A stretch of DNA of 64,000 bases, taken from the NCBI GenBank assembly GCA_004379165.1, contig NKXK01000017.1, forward strand, positions 1-64,000, in the 5' to 3' direction. The notes below the pieces were generated by a model. It saw only the letters and a list, made by a program, of their open reading frames with translations. It had not been told where the DNA came from and did no database searches. Each line of letters begins with the position of its first letter. The first letter of the stretch is position 1. Shown one piece after another: positions 24,706 to 34,993 of this stretch. The translations under genes were made by a program, and so were the position numbers. The DNA comes from Rhodocyclaceae bacterium (lineage in GTDB: Bacteria; Pseudomonadota; Gammaproteobacteria; Burkholderiales; Rhodocyclaceae).

Positions 24706-26565
24706 ATGAGCACCAATGGCATGTTGTCTCTGTTCAGGCCGTATCTGGCGTTTCTGCTGCTTGGCCTGTTGTTCGGTGGCGGCGCCTGGGCGGCGGACAA
24801 GCGTGTGGCGCTGGTGATCGGGAACAACGATTACCGCAGCGTTGCCCGTCTGGAAAAGGCCGGTAATGACGCCCGGTCGGTTGGCAACGAATTGCGGCGC
24901 CTCGGCTTCGAGGTCATTTCCGTGAGCAACGGCAGCCAGAAGCGGATGAACCAGGCGATCAACGAGTTTTCACAAAAGGCCTCCGGCGGCGGTATTGGCG
25001 TTTTTTTCTTCGCCGGTCACGGCATGCAGATCAACAACCAGAATTTCCTGCTGCCGGTAGATTTTGAATTGCCGAATGATGCCAACGATGTCGCCGACCA
25101 GTCGATCAGCCTGCAAGGTGTGCAGGACAAGCTGGCCGAAGCGCGTGTCCGTTTTTCATTGCTGGTGATCGACGCCTGCCGCGACAACCCATTGCCGAAA
25201 AAGGCCGGCCGCAGTCTGGCTGTCGGGCGCGGCCTGGCGCCGCCGTCGGCGCCCAATGGTCAGATTGTGCTTTTCTCCGCTGGCGCCAATCAGCAGGCAC
25301 TGGACAAGCTGACCGATGACGATAGCAACCCGAATGGTCTGTTCACCCGTGAATTCATCCCGATGATCGCCTCGCCCGGGCTGAGCGTTACCGATGCGCT
25401 GAAACGCGTGCGTTCGTCGGTGACCCGCAAGGCCAAGGCGGTGGGGCATGAACAGAATCCGGCGCTCTACGACCAGACCGATGGCGATTTCTACTTTGTC
25501 TCCGCCCCGGCGGGTTCCGCCAAACCGACGGCCGCTGCCGAGCCGACCCGGATCGACCCGATGGCGGTGGAATTGAGCTTCTGGGATAGCGTCAAGGCGA
25601 GCGACAACCCGGACGATCTGCGCGCCTATCTTAAGAAATACCCGGATGGGCAGTTTGCCGAGTTGGCGCAGGGTCGCCTGCGGCGGTTCGCAAGTGCAGG
25701 TGCCGCCGAGGCTGGCGGTGCCGTGGCGCGGACTCAATCCGGTAAGGCGGATTGCGCGGCCTGTCCGGAAATGGTCGAGGTTCCGGCGGGCGAATTCCAG
25801 ATGGGCGCGCCGCGCAGCGAGGTCGATAGCGGCGACATCGAACGGCCGCGGCATCTGGTGCGCATAGCGCAACCCTTCGCGATCAGCCGTTTTGAAATCA
25901 CCCTGCGCCAATACACTGCCTTTGTCGATGCCTCCGGGTACAAGGGCGAAGGCAGTTGCCATGTCTGGGTTGGCTCGAATTGGGAAAACCAGCCCGGGCG
26001 CTCGTGGCGCGACCCCGGCTTCAACCAGACGCCGGATCACCCGGTCGTCTGTGTCAGCTGGAACGATGCACGGGCCTATGTGGCCTGGCTGTCGCGGCAA
26101 TCCGGCAAGCACTTCCGCCTGCCGACCGAGTCGGAATGGGAATACATGGCCCGCGGCGGCACGCGCACCTCGCGCTTCTGGGGCGACGATCCGGCGCTGG
26201 CCTGCGAGTATGGCAACGTCCATGACGCGACGACGCAGAAATCGCGACAGTTCGCCTGGGATGCCCACGACTGCCGAGATGGCTTTGTCGAAACGGCGCC
26301 GGTCGGACGTTTCAAGCCGAATCCCTTCGGTATTTTTGATACCGCCGGCAACGTCTGGGAGTGGGTAGAAGACTGCCTGAACAGCAATTATATCAACGCC
26401 CCGAACGACGGTTCGGCACGGGTGACCGACGACTGCAGCCGCCGGGTGTATCGCGGTGGCGGCTGGAGCGGCCCGTCGTCAGTGCGCTCATCGACCCGGA
26501 CCGGCAACCCGCCCGGCTACCGCTCGCAGTTGCTGGGATTCCGGGTGGTGCGTGGAGCGGATTGA
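24706..26565 (+). CDS. Secreted caspase-family protease fused to a formylglycine-generating-enzyme-like domain
   Basis: A 619-residue protein with a signal peptide (FLLLGLLFGGGAWA). Residues about 33-245 form a caspase/metacaspase (C14) domain: ALVIGNNDYRSV, the catalytic His in FFAGHGMQ (His105) and the catalytic Cys in VIDACRDNP (Cys158). A linker with a DDLRAYLKKYPDGQFAELA-type repeat follows. Residues about 345-615 form a SUMF1/FGE-like domain (VEVPAGEFQMGAPRSE, LPTESEWEYMARGG, GNVWEWVED, GFRVVRG). FGE-like domains in bacteria often bind or modify ligands without making formylglycine. Export suggests an envelope or stress role. Confidence 0.88.
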   Translation: MSTNGMLSLFRPYLAFLLLGLLFGGGAWAADKRVALVIGNNDYRSVARLEKAGNDARSVGNELRRLGFEVISVSNGSQKRMNQAINEFSQKASGGGIGVFFFAGHGMQINNQNFLLPVDFELPNDANDVADQSISLQGVQDKLAEARVRFSLLVIDACRDNPLPKKAGRSLAVGRGLAPPSAPNGQIVLFSAGANQQALDKLTDDDSNPNGLFTREFIPMIASPGLSVTDALKRVRSSVTRKAKAVGHEQNPALYDQTDGDFYFVSAPAGSAKPTAAAEPTRIDPMAVELSFWDSVKASDNPDDLRAYLKKYPDGQFAELAQGRLRRFASAGAAEAGGAVARTQSGKADCAACPEMVEVPAGEFQMGAPRSEVDSGDIERPRHLVRIAQPFAISRFEITLRQYTAFVDASGYKGEGSCHVWVGSNWENQPGRSWRDPGFNQTPDHPVVCVSWNDARAYVAWLSRQSGKHFRLPTESEWEYMARGGTRTSRFWGDDPALACEYGNVHDATTQKSRQFAWDAHDCRDGFVETAPVGRFKPNPFGIFDTAGNVWEWVEDCLNSNYINAPNDGSARVTDDCSRRVYRGGGWSGPSSVRSSTRTGNPPGYRSQLLGFRVVRGAD

Positions 26566-26669
26566 GGCACAAAACCTTATTCCCGCATGGGCGGGATGTA
26601 TCGGCGAAGTCAGCAATCGACCAACAGCTGTAGGAACTCGAACGGAAAAGCTGTCGCCTAACTTCTGAA

Positions 26670-27260
26670 TTAACCGGACTGTGCTGCTTTTTGCGCGGGT
26701 CTGGTTGAATGAGTTGGTAGATCGGTCTTGAGAAACGCCTCGTCAAGCTTCCGGTACATGGAAAGCGATTTTTCCGACTCACTCTTGATGTTCTCGTAGA
26801 GCGATTCCGCGATAACACGGATGGCGTGTTTCTCTTGAGCTGTTAGCGTCGGATACTTATAGCGAGTGATGTGGTCAAGAATCTTAACTTTCCGTTGGTT
26901 GAATAACTCGCTTGTATCGCCACCGCACTTCAGTGCAAGCTGTGTTTCCCAGGAGATGTAGTTTTTCTCCTGATCTTTCTGGCGCTCGTTGCACTCCTTG
27001 CACACGGGAACGATGTTCCCGGGATGATGTAGACCGTATTCGGAGCGATTGAACATCACGAGATGCTCAATCTGAAGTTTCGTCTCTGTCGCGCAGTAGG
27101 CGCAGGCATTGTTGAACTCAGAGCGAATCTGCTCCCAAATTTCCCGCCCTTTTCCGGACCCGGTATTGAATGACCTACCCAGGTAATGCTCGCCTATGGA
27201 AGTAAGAAACGCGCGAACCGCAGTGTTCGCTGCATCTGACGGTGTGTTGTAAACGGCCAT
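26670..27260 (-). CDS. HNH endonuclease-domain protein, probably acquired
   Basis: A 196-residue protein with an HNH/zinc nuclease core: CAYCATETKLQIEHLVMF (Cys pair and the catalytic His), then HHPGNIVPVCKECN (Asn, His and the second Cys pair). The surrounding helices are lysine- and glutamate-rich with no other recognised domain. Base composition is visibly more A+T-rich than its neighbours, suggesting transfer. The ATG at 27260 was chosen; a TTG at 27296 would add 12 residues. It stands alone, with no methylase or other restriction component nearby. Confidence 0.82.
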   Translation of the reverse strand: MAVYNTPSDAANTAVRAFLTSIGEHYLGRSFNTGSGKGREIWEQIRSEFNNACAYCATETKLQIEHLVMFNRSEYGLHHPGNIVPVCKECNERQKDQEKNYISWETQLALKCGGDTSELFNQRKVKILDHITRYKYPTLTAQEKHAIRVIAESLYENIKSESEKSLSMYRKLDEAFLKTDLPTHSTRPAQKAAQSG

Positions 27261-27296
27261 AAGATCTAACGTGAAGTAGACGACAAATCTGTCCAA

Positions 27297-27608
27297 TAGT
27301 CCGAAGCCTTTCCAAGAAGCCAGAATTCAGGGCAGGCTGGACTGGTTGCTGGAGGAGGAATAGTGCCGGTTTCGCGGATATTCAATTTTCTGGGCCACCG
27401 ATAAACAGCACAACTTCAAACCTACCCCGATAGCATCGACAGTGCAACTCGAGAACCGCTAACTCACAATTCATCGCGCTGCACTGACCGCTTCGAGGCT
27501 CTGTTGCGGATGGCCGGTTATGGCCGAACCCTGACTGCCAACACAGGTAAATTTTCAGCAAACAACAAAGCAGGTGCGACGTTGGGATAAAGAATCAAAG
27601 CATATTCC
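27297..27608. other. Non-coding stretch between HNH gene and sbcC
   Basis: About 310 bases with no convincing gene. A short frame at 27301-27363 reads PKPFQEARIQGRLDWLLEEE before TAG and looks like the broken tail of a lost gene. No terminator or promoter is obvious, and no dispersed-motif copy is present. Composition is mixed, as in decaying acquired DNA. Confidence 0.5.
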
Positions 27609-30600
27609 CTAACCGCCCACCACGCTCAGCCGCGAATGCCCGACGCCGCCGCCCTTGTCCACGCGGATCTGGGCGGGGATGCGTTCCTTGAGGCTTTCGA
27701 CGTGGCTGATGACGCCGATCATCTTGCCGCTGGCGTTGAGGGCGTCGAGCGCGGCGAGGGCGGTTTCGAGGGTGTCGCCGTCGAGGGTGCCGAAGCCTTC
27801 GTCGAGGAAGAGGGAGTCAATCGAGGTTTTTTGGCTGACGAGGTCGGAGAGTGACAGCGCCAGCGCCAGGCTGACGAGGAAGCTTTCGCCGCCGGAGAGG
27901 GTGCGCGTGTCGCGGGCGGCGTCGCCTTGCCAGCTGTCGATGATGTCGAGTTCCAGCTCGCCGCCGGCCTTGCGGCGCAGCAGGTAGCGGGCGTGCAGGC
28001 GGGTGAGGTGGCGGTTGGCGAGGTGCAGCAGGTGGTCGAGCGTCAGCCCCTGCGCGAATTTGCGGAATTTGTCGCCCTTGGCCGAGCCGATGAGGCCGTC
28101 GAGGCGTTGCCAGAGGTCGCTGTCGCGGGTTTTTTCGGCGATTTCGGCAAACAGCGTCTGCTGCGTGATCCGCAGCGCATCGTCGCGGCTGAGCAGGCCG
28201 CGCAGGGTGCCTAGTTGCTCGGCCAGCGCCTGCCGTTGCCCGTCGATGTTGGCAAGCATGGCGTCGAGGTCGGCGAGCGGCAGTTCGACCAGTTGCGATG
28301 CGTTGGGGGCATCGGGCATCGCCTGTTCCAGTCGGCGGATTTTTTCTGCGGCGCTGGCGTGCAGGGTGTCGGCCTGCTGCATGGCCCGCGTGCAGCGCTC
28401 GCTGAGTTCGCTCAGCGCCTGCCGTTCGTCTGCAGGCAGCAGTGCGGCGAGGTAGGTGGCGGTGTCGTTGAAGGGGCTGGTGGTGAGTGCCGTCTGCCAG
28501 CCGGTGGCGGCGTCTTGCAGCGCCTTTTGCTGTTCGGCGAGCTGGCTTTCCAGTTGCTGCAGGCGGCCGCTGAGGGCGGCGAGTTCCTGCGTGGTGGCGG
28601 CGTGGGTGGCGCTGGCGGCCTCGAGTCGGGCGCGGGCGGTGGCGATGTCAGCCTCCGGCGATGCCTGAATTTCGGCAAAATTTACGGTTGACCGCAGTTG
28701 GGCGAGATTTTCGCGCCATAGCGCGGCTTCGGCATCGGCAGCCTCGCACGCGGCTTGCTGGCGGGTGCGGGCTTCAGCCAGCGCCTGCTGGCGCTGCTGT
28801 TTTTGCTGCCAGTCCAGCCACTCGGCTTCGCGGGCCTGTAACCACTCGGCGGGTGAATCCGGCAGCGGGTGGCCGGCGGCGGTGAGGGAGGTTTGCAACT
28901 GGCTGCTAAGGCTGGCGAATTCCTGCTGGCGGGCGGCGAGGTCGCGGGCTTGGGCGGCCTGTTGCTCGGCCAGTAGCTGCGCTTCGCGGGTGAGTAGGTC
29001 GCGGCGGGCGCTGGCGGCCTGCAGGCGCTGTGCGGCGGCGTTGGCCTGCTGGCGGGCCTGGGCAATGGCCTGTTCGCCGGCGTCGGCGGTTTGCTCCAGC
29101 GTGGCCAGACGTCGGGCTTCGGTGTCGGCGGCGCTCTGGCTGGCTTTGAGTAGCTCGCCGTTCTGCCAACAATCCTGCCAACTCTCGGGGGCCGGCTGGC
29201 TGGTCGCAGGCAGCGCGGTCAGGGTCGCGGCCCATTCCGTCTGCCACTGGCTGATGTCGGCGCTGGCCTTGTCCTGCTGGCGGCGCCATTCCTTGAGTTG
29301 GGCGTCGATGGCGGCGATCTCCTCGGCGACCTTGCGGCCGTCGTTGGTCAGCGTTTCGAGCGCGGTTTCCAGCGTTTTCAGGGCGCTTTCGGTAGTGGAA
29401 ACATCGAGCGCGGCGTAGGCGGCAATCGCCGGGTGCTCGGTGGCACCACAGAGCGGGCAGGGGGTGTCGGGCTGGAGCTGGCGGCGGTGGTCGTCCAGTT
29501 GCTTGATCAGGCGCTCCTGTTCGAGCAGCTTTTTCTTGTCGGCGACTTGTTCCTGTGTGGTCCGGTAGCGCTGGCGCAGGGTGTCGCGCTTTTCGCTCAG
29601 GGTCTTGAGGGTGGCTTCGCCGCCGGTGATTTCGGTGCTGCGGGTCTGCTGCTGGTTGGCGATTTCGCGGCGGCGGCCGGCTAGTGCCAGCAATTGCTGC
29701 CAGCGGCCGACGGCGGCCTGCATCTGCCGCGCCTGTTCGCGCAGTTGCTCCCGGCTTTGCCCGGCGAGGCGTTGCTGCTGTTCGGCCTCGGCCCTGGCGA
29801 GCGCGGCATCGGCGGTCGATTTTTGCGTGTTTTCCGCGTTTACCGCAGCTAACTGGTTTTCGGCGGCTTGGCGGTTATCGGCCTGCTTTTGCGCCAGTTG
29901 GCGGGCGTCGTTTGCCAGCGTGGCCAGCGTTTGCTGCAGTTGCCCGCGCTGCTGGAACTGCTGCTTCCACACGGCGAGTTCTTCACCGAGGCGGGCGCGT
30001 TGTGGTTGGGCGGAGAAGAAGGCTGCGAGTTCGCGGGCTTCATGATTAAGCTCATCCAGCGTCTTGCGGGCGTGGCTGGCCAGCTCGGCGGCCAGGCTGT
30101 TGGCAGTTTCGGCGTGCTGCAGGCGGGTCTGGCTGAGTTGTTGCTGGTGGCTGCGCTGGGTAGCGATCTGGCGCTGGCTTTCGGCAAGTGCTGCCTCGGC
30201 TTGCTGCCAGCGCTGGTGCAGCGGCTGCAGCTCGACTGCGGGGACGCTGGCGGCGAGGCGGGCGAGTTGCGGGGCGGCGTCGGCAGCAGCCTGTCTGGCC
30301 GTGGTTTGCCGGGCCTCGGCATCGCGCAGTTCGCGGCTGGCCTGATCAAGATCGTTGCGCCACTGGCGTAGCGTTTGCAGCGCCTGCCATTGCGGCTGCA
30401 GGGCTTGTTGCTGCCCCTCCAGCGCGGCGATTTCGGTGGTTTTTTCTGCCCGCGCCTCGGTGCTGAGCAGCTCGACACCATCGGCGCGGGCCTGCAGGGT
30501 GCGCAGTTCGTCACGCGCATCACGGGCTTTTTCAAAAACGCGGATCGAAATGTCGCGGTAGATTTCGGTGCCGGTCAGCTCTTCCAGCAGCTCGGCGCGC

Positions 30601-31100
30601 TCGTTGGCGCTGGCGTTCAAAAAGGCGGCAAAGCCGCCCTGCGCCAGCAGCATGGATTTGGTGAAACGCGGGAAGTCGAGGCCGGTGATCTGCGCGATGC
30701 GGTCCAGCTTTTCCTTGGTCTGGCTGGCGAGAATGGTGCCGTCGGCAGTCGCCAGTTCCACCTTGGGCGCCTGCAGCGCGCCGTCGGTTTTTTCGCGGGC
30801 GCGGCGCTGGCTCCAGAAGGCGCGGTAGCCCTGACCCTTGACCTCAAATTCGACCTCGGCGAGGCAGTCGGCGGTGTGCCGGGTCATGATGTCGTTGTCG
30901 CTGGCCGAGATTTTGTCCAGCCGTGGCGTCTGGTGGTAGAGCGCGAGGCAGATGGCGTCGAGCAGCGTCGATTTGCCGGCGCCGGTGGGGCCGGTGATGG
31001 CGAACAGACCGTTGTCGGCAAAGGGCGGGCGGGTGAAGTCGACTTCCCATTCACCCTTCAGCGAATTGAGGTTCTTCAGGCGCAGACGGAGGATTTTCAT
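27609..31100 (-). CDS. sbcC: Exonuclease SbcC (Rad50-like ATPase subunit)
   Basis: SbcC with SbcD cuts hairpins and processes DNA ends at replication forks. The 1163-residue protein has an N-terminal ABC ATPase half with Walker [10 protein letters not shown] near residue 40, very long Ala/Gln-rich coiled coils and a zinc hook ([13 protein letters not shown]) near the middle. The C-terminal half has the signature [19 protein letters not shown] and Walker [13 protein letters not shown]. The length is in the normal range. It overlaps sbcD by 4 bases. Two copies of the dispersed GCGGT motif sit inside the coiled-coil region, where sequence is loosely constrained. Confidence 0.95.
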   Translation of the reverse strand: MKILRLRLKNLNSLKGEWEVDFTRPPFADNGLFAITGPTGAGKSTLLDAICLALYHQTPRLDKISASDNDIMTRHTADCLAEVEFEVKGQGYRAFWSQRRAREKTDGALQAPKVELATADGTILASQTKEKLDRIAQITGLDFPRFTKSMLLAQGGFAAFLNASANERAELLEELTGTEIYRDISIRVFEKARDARDELRTLQARADGVELLSTEARAEKTTEIAALEGQQQALQPQWQALQTLRQWRNDLDQASRELRDAEARQTTARQAAADAAPQLARLAASVPAVELQPLHQRWQQAEAALAESQRQIATQRSHQQQLSQTRLQHAETANSLAAELASHARKTLDELNHEARELAAFFSAQPQRARLGEELAVWKQQFQQRGQLQQTLATLANDARQLAQKQADNRQAAENQLAAVNAENTQKSTADAALARAEAEQQQRLAGQSREQLREQARQMQAAVGRWQQLLALAGRRREIANQQQTRSTEITGGEATLKTLSEKRDTLRQRYRTTQEQVADKKKLLEQERLIKQLDDHRRQLQPDTPCPLCGATEHPAIAAYAALDVSTTESALKTLETALETLTNDGRKVAEEIAAIDAQLKEWRRQQDKASADISQWQTEWAATLTALPATSQPAPESWQDCWQNGELLKASQSAADTEARRLATLEQTADAGEQAIAQARQQANAAAQRLQAASARRDLLTREAQLLAEQQAAQARDLAARQQEFASLSSQLQTSLTAAGHPLPDSPAEWLQAREAEWLDWQQKQQRQQALAEARTRQQAACEAADAEAALWRENLAQLRSTVNFAEIQASPEADIATARARLEAASATHAATTQELAALSGRLQQLESQLAEQQKALQDAATGWQTALTTSPFNDTATYLAALLPADERQALSELSERCTRAMQQADTLHASAAEKIRRLEQAMPDAPNASQLVELPLADLDAMLANIDGQRQALAEQLGTLRGLLSRDDALRITQQTLFAEIAEKTRDSDLWQRLDGLIGSAKGDKFRKFAQGLTLDHLLHLANRHLTRLHARYLLRRKAGGELELDIIDSWQGDAARDTRTLSGGESFLVSLALALSLSDLVSQKTSIDSLFLDEGFGTLDGDTLETALAALDALNASGKMIGVISHVESLKERIPAQIRVDKGGGVGHSRLSVVGG
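28667..28702 (-). repeat. GCGGT-type dispersed motif, copy 7 (inside sbcC)
   Basis: On the minus strand: CCAACTGCGGTCAACCGTAA, then ATTTTGCCGAAATTC. It is translated as [11 protein letters not shown] in the second coiled coil of SbcC. Confidence 0.75.
29818..29850 (-). repeat. GCGGT-type dispersed motif, copy 8 (inside sbcC)
   Basis: On the minus strand: AGCTGCGGTAAACGCGGAAA, then ACACGCAAAAATC. It is translated as [13 protein letters not shown] in the first coiled coil of SbcC. Confidence 0.85.
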
Positions 31101-32326
31101 GCGCTGGCCTCTGCCGTGGGGTTGGCCAGTTCGGCGATGACGTCGCGGTAACGCCGGCCGAGTGCGTCGCGCATCTCATCGGGGATTTCCTCGCCGGCCA
31201 ACCGGCGGGCGAAGACCTCTTCCGGCGCCAGTTCGGCCAGCGTCTCCATGGCTTCGCTGACGATTCCCGCCTGCTTGCTGCCCCGCGCCTTGCGCACCCG
31301 CAGCACTTCCACCGGCCAGCCGTCGCAAACCGCCTGAATGCGCGCCGGCAGGTCGGCGAGGTAATCGTCTTCGATGATGGTGATTTCCAGCCAGGCCGGC
31401 GTTTCGCGCGTGCAGCGGGCGGCGGCGGTGCCGATGGCGGCGGGCAGGCCGGCGAGGCTGGTTTCGATGGAAATCAGCGGCTGAAAGCAGGGCACGGGGA
31501 TCGGCGTCACCGATTGCAGGCCAGCGGCGTTGAGTTCGACCAGCAGCATCTGCTTTTCCTGTCGCGCTTCGTCAAAGCTCAGCGGCAGCGGCGAGCCGGA
31601 ATAGCGGATGTGCTCCAGGCCGCCGACTGCCTGCGGCCGGTGGATGTGGCCGAGTGCGACGTAGTTGACGGGCGGAAAGGCCGAGGTCGGAAAGGCCTCC
31701 AGCGCGCCTACGTAGATTTCCCGCACCGATTCGCTGCTGCTGGCGCCGACAGTGGTCAGGTGGCCGGTGGCGATGACCGGCAGCGGCAGACCGAGATCGT
31801 CGCGCTTCGCCAGGGCGGCGGCATGGACGGCGGCATAGTGTTGCTGGATGGCCTGCTGCAGCGACAACTGCTTGTCTTCCGCACTCTGTCCGGCCTGGCT
31901 TTGCAACACGTCGCGCGGGCGGATGAATGGAATGGCGCAGACGATGGCACCGGGCGTGCCGTCGCGGCGCGGCAACACCTGCACCTGCGCCGCGACATCC
32001 TCCGCCCCCGGCACGACATGGGTGCCGAGGCGGGCCAGCAGCGCGCGGCTTTCGCCCAGCACCGCCACCGAATCATGGTTGCCGCCCAACAGCAGCAGGC
32101 CGACGCCCGCCTCGTGCAGGCGTAGCACCAGTTGGTTGTACAACTCGCGGGCATAGGAGGGCGGTGTGCCGGTGTCGAACAGGTCGCCGGCGACCAGCAC
32201 CGCGTCGATTTCCTGTGCCGCCACCTGCGCCAGCAGCCAGTCGATCAGCGCCTGATGCTCGGCCTGCCGGGTCTTGCCCATGAAGTGCTGGCCAAGATGC
32301 CAGTCGGAGGTGTGGAGGAGGCGCAT
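31097..32326 (-). CDS. sbcD: Exonuclease SbcD (Mre11-like nuclease subunit)
   Basis: The nuclease subunit of SbcCD. The 409-residue protein has the metallophosphoesterase motifs [35 protein letters not shown] and ALGHIHRPQ in order, which hold two Mn2+ ions. A capping C-domain follows. It overlaps sbcC by 4 bases (sbcD first), giving translational coupling of the complex. The gene starts next to a dispersed-motif copy. Confidence 0.95.
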   Translation of the reverse strand: MRLLHTSDWHLGQHFMGKTRQAEHQALIDWLLAQVAAQEIDAVLVAGDLFDTGTPPSYARELYNQLVLRLHEAGVGLLLLGGNHDSVAVLGESRALLARLGTHVVPGAEDVAAQVQVLPRRDGTPGAIVCAIPFIRPRDVLQSQAGQSAEDKQLSLQQAIQQHYAAVHAAALAKRDDLGLPLPVIATGHLTTVGASSSESVREIYVGALEAFPTSAFPPVNYVALGHIHRPQAVGGLEHIRYSGSPLPLSFDEARQEKQMLLVELNAAGLQSVTPIPVPCFQPLISIETSLAGLPAAIGTAAARCTRETPAWLEITIIEDDYLADLPARIQAVCDGWPVEVLRVRKARGSKQAGIVSEAMETLAELAPEEVFARRLAGEEIPDEMRDALGRRYRDVIAELANPTAEASA

Positions 32327-32381
32327 GGAAGCGATGCAGATCAGTTTCTGGAAACGCCCGATTTTACGGGTAAGTGCCCCT

Positions 32382-32414
32382 GATTTCGGTCATTTTTCAC
32401 GGTTGACCGCAGAT
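32382..32414 (-). repeat. GCGGT-type dispersed motif, copy 9 (upstream of sbcD)
   Basis: On the minus strand: ATCTGCGGTCAACCGTGAAA, then AATGACCGAAATC. It lies in the intergenic region between sbcD and the next plus-strand gene. Confidence 0.85.
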
Positions 32415-32505
32415 CGCGTGGGGCGGGGCCTCAACCTCTGGGCTAAACAGACGTTATAAAAGTCATGGCAGCTGCGTTGCTGCCGATCATCGAAGGAGCG
32501 CCATC

Positions 32506-32835
32506 ATGTCGAATGCTCTCAACCCCCTCAGCCTCAAGGCCTTCGAAGCCACGGCCGCGAGAGCCGCCGCTTACCTCGACGCCTGCGACAACGGTGGCAC
32601 GCATGTCACGCTCGATCCTGACTACTATCAGGCCTGCGGCTGCCTGCTGAGCAGGATGTTTAGTCTTTTCGAAGCCCGCCATACCTTCCCCGATCTGCTG
32701 AGTCGCTCTGCTGCTGCCCGCGAGATCGCTGAATCGGTCGGCATGGGCCATCGGCTGGAAACCAGCCTGCTTGTCTTCTACCCGCAACTTGCTTCCGTTC
32801 TTGGCCGGGCCGCGGCGCGCGGACGCCATGCCTGA
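32506..32835 (+). CDS. Small hypothetical protein
   Basis: A 109-residue, Ala-rich helical protein that I do not recognise. It has no signal, membrane segment or metal motif; the sequence includes a pair of conserved-looking aromatic segments (LDPDYYQACGCLL and FYPQLASVLG). A good ribosome site, GAAGGAG, lies at about 32491. It is followed after 81 bases by the SDR gene on the same strand. Confidence 0.6.
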   Translation: MSNALNPLSLKAFEATAARAAAYLDACDNGGTHVTLDPDYYQACGCLLSRMFSLFEARHTFPDLLSRSAAAREIAESVGMGHRLETSLLVFYPQLASVLGRAAARGRHA

Positions 32836-32916
32836 ACGTCGGGCCACCTGAAAACAATTCAGGCAACCTTGAATTTCAAGGTAAATTGAGCCCTTCGCGA
32901 CTTGGCGGAGGGCCAA

Positions 32917-33600
32917 ATGGCCAACCAGTTTCTTGCGGGCAGGCGCGCCCTGATTACCCATGCCGATCAGTTCATGGGTCCGGCGCTGTGCGACAGCTTT
33001 CGCCGCCATGGGGCGAATGTCATTGCCGATACCTCGACTCTGCTGAACACAGATGCGCCGGAGGCGCTGATTGCCGGGGCCGGCGACCTCGACATTCTGG
33101 TCATTAATCTGGCCCTCAAGGCACCGACGACGCCGCTCGATCAGATTGACGATGGTGAATGGCAGACGGCATTCCAGTCGCTGGTCGCCCCGCTTCCGCG
33201 TCTGGTGCGGGCCGTGGTGCCGATGATGAAGGCGAAAATGCGCGGCAAGATACTGCTCATGGGCAGCGCCTCGGCACTGCGCGGCATGAAAAATTGTGCC
33301 ACCTACAGCGCCGCCCGCGGCGCCCAGCTCGCCTACGTACAGGCAGCCGGCGTCGAGCTGGCGCCGCATAACATCCAGATCAACGCCATTGCCCAGAATT
33401 TTGTCGATAACCCGACCTACTTCCCGCCGGAGGTGCAGGCCAACCCGCGTTTTCAGGAGCGTCTGAAGCGCGAGGTGCCGCTGGGGCGTCTGGTGGCTGC
33501 CGAGGAGGACAGCGAGTTCGCGGCCTACCTTTGCAGCGATGCGGCCAATTGCTTTGTCGGGCAGGTCTTTCCGGTATGTGGCGGGTGGGTCGGGCGCTGA
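32917..33600 (+). CDS. Divergent SDR protein with halohydrin-dehalogenase signature motifs
   Basis: A 227-residue SDR-fold protein. The dinucleotide glycine motif is absent. In its place stands T14-x4-F19-x-G21 (THADQFMG), and the catalytic set is S117-x12-Y130-x3-R134 (YSAAR), with Arg replacing the SDR lysine. These two patterns are the published markers of halohydrin dehalogenases, which need no NAD and release halide from vicinal haloalcohols to give epoxides. The segment NPTYFPPEVQANP and the end QVFPVCGGW also resemble that family. ATG 32917 has GGCGGAGGG upstream. Other inactive SDR relatives are possible, but the double match is specific. Confidence 0.75.
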   Translation: MANQFLAGRRALITHADQFMGPALCDSFRRHGANVIADTSTLLNTDAPEALIAGAGDLDILVINLALKAPTTPLDQIDDGEWQTAFQSLVAPLPRLVRAVVPMMKAKMRGKILLMGSASALRGMKNCATYSAARGAQLAYVQAAGVELAPHNIQINAIAQNFVDNPTYFPPEVQANPRFQERLKREVPLGRLVAAEEDSEFAAYLCSDAANCFVGQVFPVCGGWVGR

Positions 33601-33628
33601 GGCCACTCGTGGAGGCGCCTGAATACCG

Positions 33629-34609
33629 ATGGTGATCAAACTCGTGGTCGGCACCCTGTTGCTGGTGCTGCTGGGTGCCTGGCTGGCGTATCGCAAGCGT
33701 TATCGCGGCTTGGCGCTGGCGGTCTGCATGTGCCTGCTGACCCTGCTGGTCGGGGTCTGGGCCATCTTTCAGTCGCGCTCGTCGACGGCCGCCATCGGCA
33801 TCCTGTTCCTGCCGTTTTATGGCGTGTTTTCCGGTGCCATGGCCTGGCTTTATCGGCAGTTGGTCAATGCCGAGCGCCGGTGGTTGCGCGGCCTCGGCTG
33901 GCTCAGCCTGATAGTGTCGCTGGCGGTGCCGGTTGCGCTGGTTTATTCCGGCTGGCAGAGCATCGCCCTCAACCGTAGTCGCGACGCGCAGCATCAGGCC
34001 AATCTGGCGCAGATCGAGGGCTACCGCAAGCAACTCAAGGCGGTGCTGACCGAGAATCCGGGGCGTGAGTCGGCTGTCGTCGAAGCACTGATCAGCGCCA
34101 ATCTGAGCAACCGCAATTTCCTCCTGCCGCTACTGGAAACACCCTACGTGGCGCCGGCAACGCTGGATCGGCTGGCGGCGAATGACGATCTCGGCATCGC
34201 GCTGTCGGCAGTCAGAAATCCGGCCTGCCCGTCGGCAACGCTGGCCCGTGTTTATAGGGAGCACAGCTACCCGGACTATTTTTTCCAGGCGCTTGCCGCC
34301 CATGCCAATACGCCAACGGATGTGCTGGTCGATCTTTACCGGCGGCCAGCCACCATCATGGGGCTGGATCGTTCTTTCGCGAAAAACCTCGCCACCCCGC
34401 GCGAAATCCTGCTCGACATTGCAACACGCACGAAGGAAAGCTTCGTCGTTCAGCAACTGCTGCAGAATCCAAAGTTCGATTGCACGCTGCTCACGCCCAT
34501 GGAGGCTGCGTTGCGGCGTTCGGAAAGGCCGACCGACAGCTTTAGCGAGAGGCGCCTGCGGGAATTGCGTGGCGGGGCGTGTGCTGCGCCGGCAGGGTCG
34601 GGACGCTAA
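33629..34609 (+). CDS. Membrane protein of unknown function
   Basis: A 326-residue protein with three or four N-terminal membrane segments (about 5-22, 28-48, 55-75 and 90-110) and a cytosolic helical C-domain. The C-domain has repeating segments such as LLPLLETPYVAPATLDRLAAND and ATPREILLDIATRTKES, which look like a small alpha-solenoid. I do not recognise a family. It begins 28 bases after the SDR gene on the same strand, so co-transcription is possible. Confidence 0.6.
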   Translation: MVIKLVVGTLLLVLLGAWLAYRKRYRGLALAVCMCLLTLLVGVWAIFQSRSSTAAIGILFLPFYGVFSGAMAWLYRQLVNAERRWLRGLGWLSLIVSLAVPVALVYSGWQSIALNRSRDAQHQANLAQIEGYRKQLKAVLTENPGRESAVVEALISANLSNRNFLLPLLETPYVAPATLDRLAANDDLGIALSAVRNPACPSATLARVYREHSYPDYFFQALAAHANTPTDVLVDLYRRPATIMGLDRSFAKNLATPREILLDIATRTKESFVVQQLLQNPKFDCTLLTPMEAALRRSERPTDSFSERRLRELRGGACAAPAGSGR

Positions 34610-34624
34610 GGGCGTCACACCGGA

Positions 34625-34975
34625 TTACAAAATCCCCAGCACATTCTCCGGTGGCCGGCCGATGGCGGCCTTGTCGCCATTGACGACGATCGGGCGTTCG
34701 ATCAGTTTGGGGTGGGTAACCATGGCGGCGATCAGGGCATCTTGAGATAGCGATGGCTCGGCCAGGTTGAGTTCCTTGTACTCCGCTTCGCCCTTGCGCA
34801 TCAGGGCGCGGGCGTCGGCGAGGCCAAGTTTTTTCAGTAGGCCGCGCAAGGTAGCGGCGTCAGGCGGGGTATCGAGATAGGTGACGATGCCCGGTTCGAT
34901 TCCTCGCTGCTGAAGGAGGGCGAGGGTGTCACGGGATTTGCTGCAACGGTTGTTGTGGTAAATGGTGATGGTCAT
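34625..34975 (-). CDS. arsC: ArsC-family (glutaredoxin-like) arsenate reductase
   Basis: A 116-residue protein of the ArsC/Spx/YffB fold. The active-site Cys is in YHNNRCSKSRDTLALL (Cys11), followed by VTYLDTPPDA, LMRKGEAEYKELNL and the glutathione-linked VTHPKLIERPIVV. The Arg-x-Pro and SKSR pattern fits glutaredoxin-type arsenate reductases. It has no adjacent arsR or arsB, so a general redox role cannot be excluded. It is downstream of msrB on the same strand. Confidence 0.88.
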   Translation of the reverse strand: MTITIYHNNRCSKSRDTLALLQQRGIEPGIVTYLDTPPDAATLRGLLKKLGLADARALMRKGEAEYKELNLAEPSLSQDALIAAMVTHPKLIERPIVVNGDKAAIGRPPENVLGIL

Positions 34976-34993
34976 GGCGGGGGATTGGGGGAT

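Noticed and set aside
27301..27363. Short frame reading PKPFQEARIQGRLDWLLEEE before TAG
   Set aside because: It looks like the tail of a lost gene but there is no start and no upstream continuation, so it is not listed as a gene.
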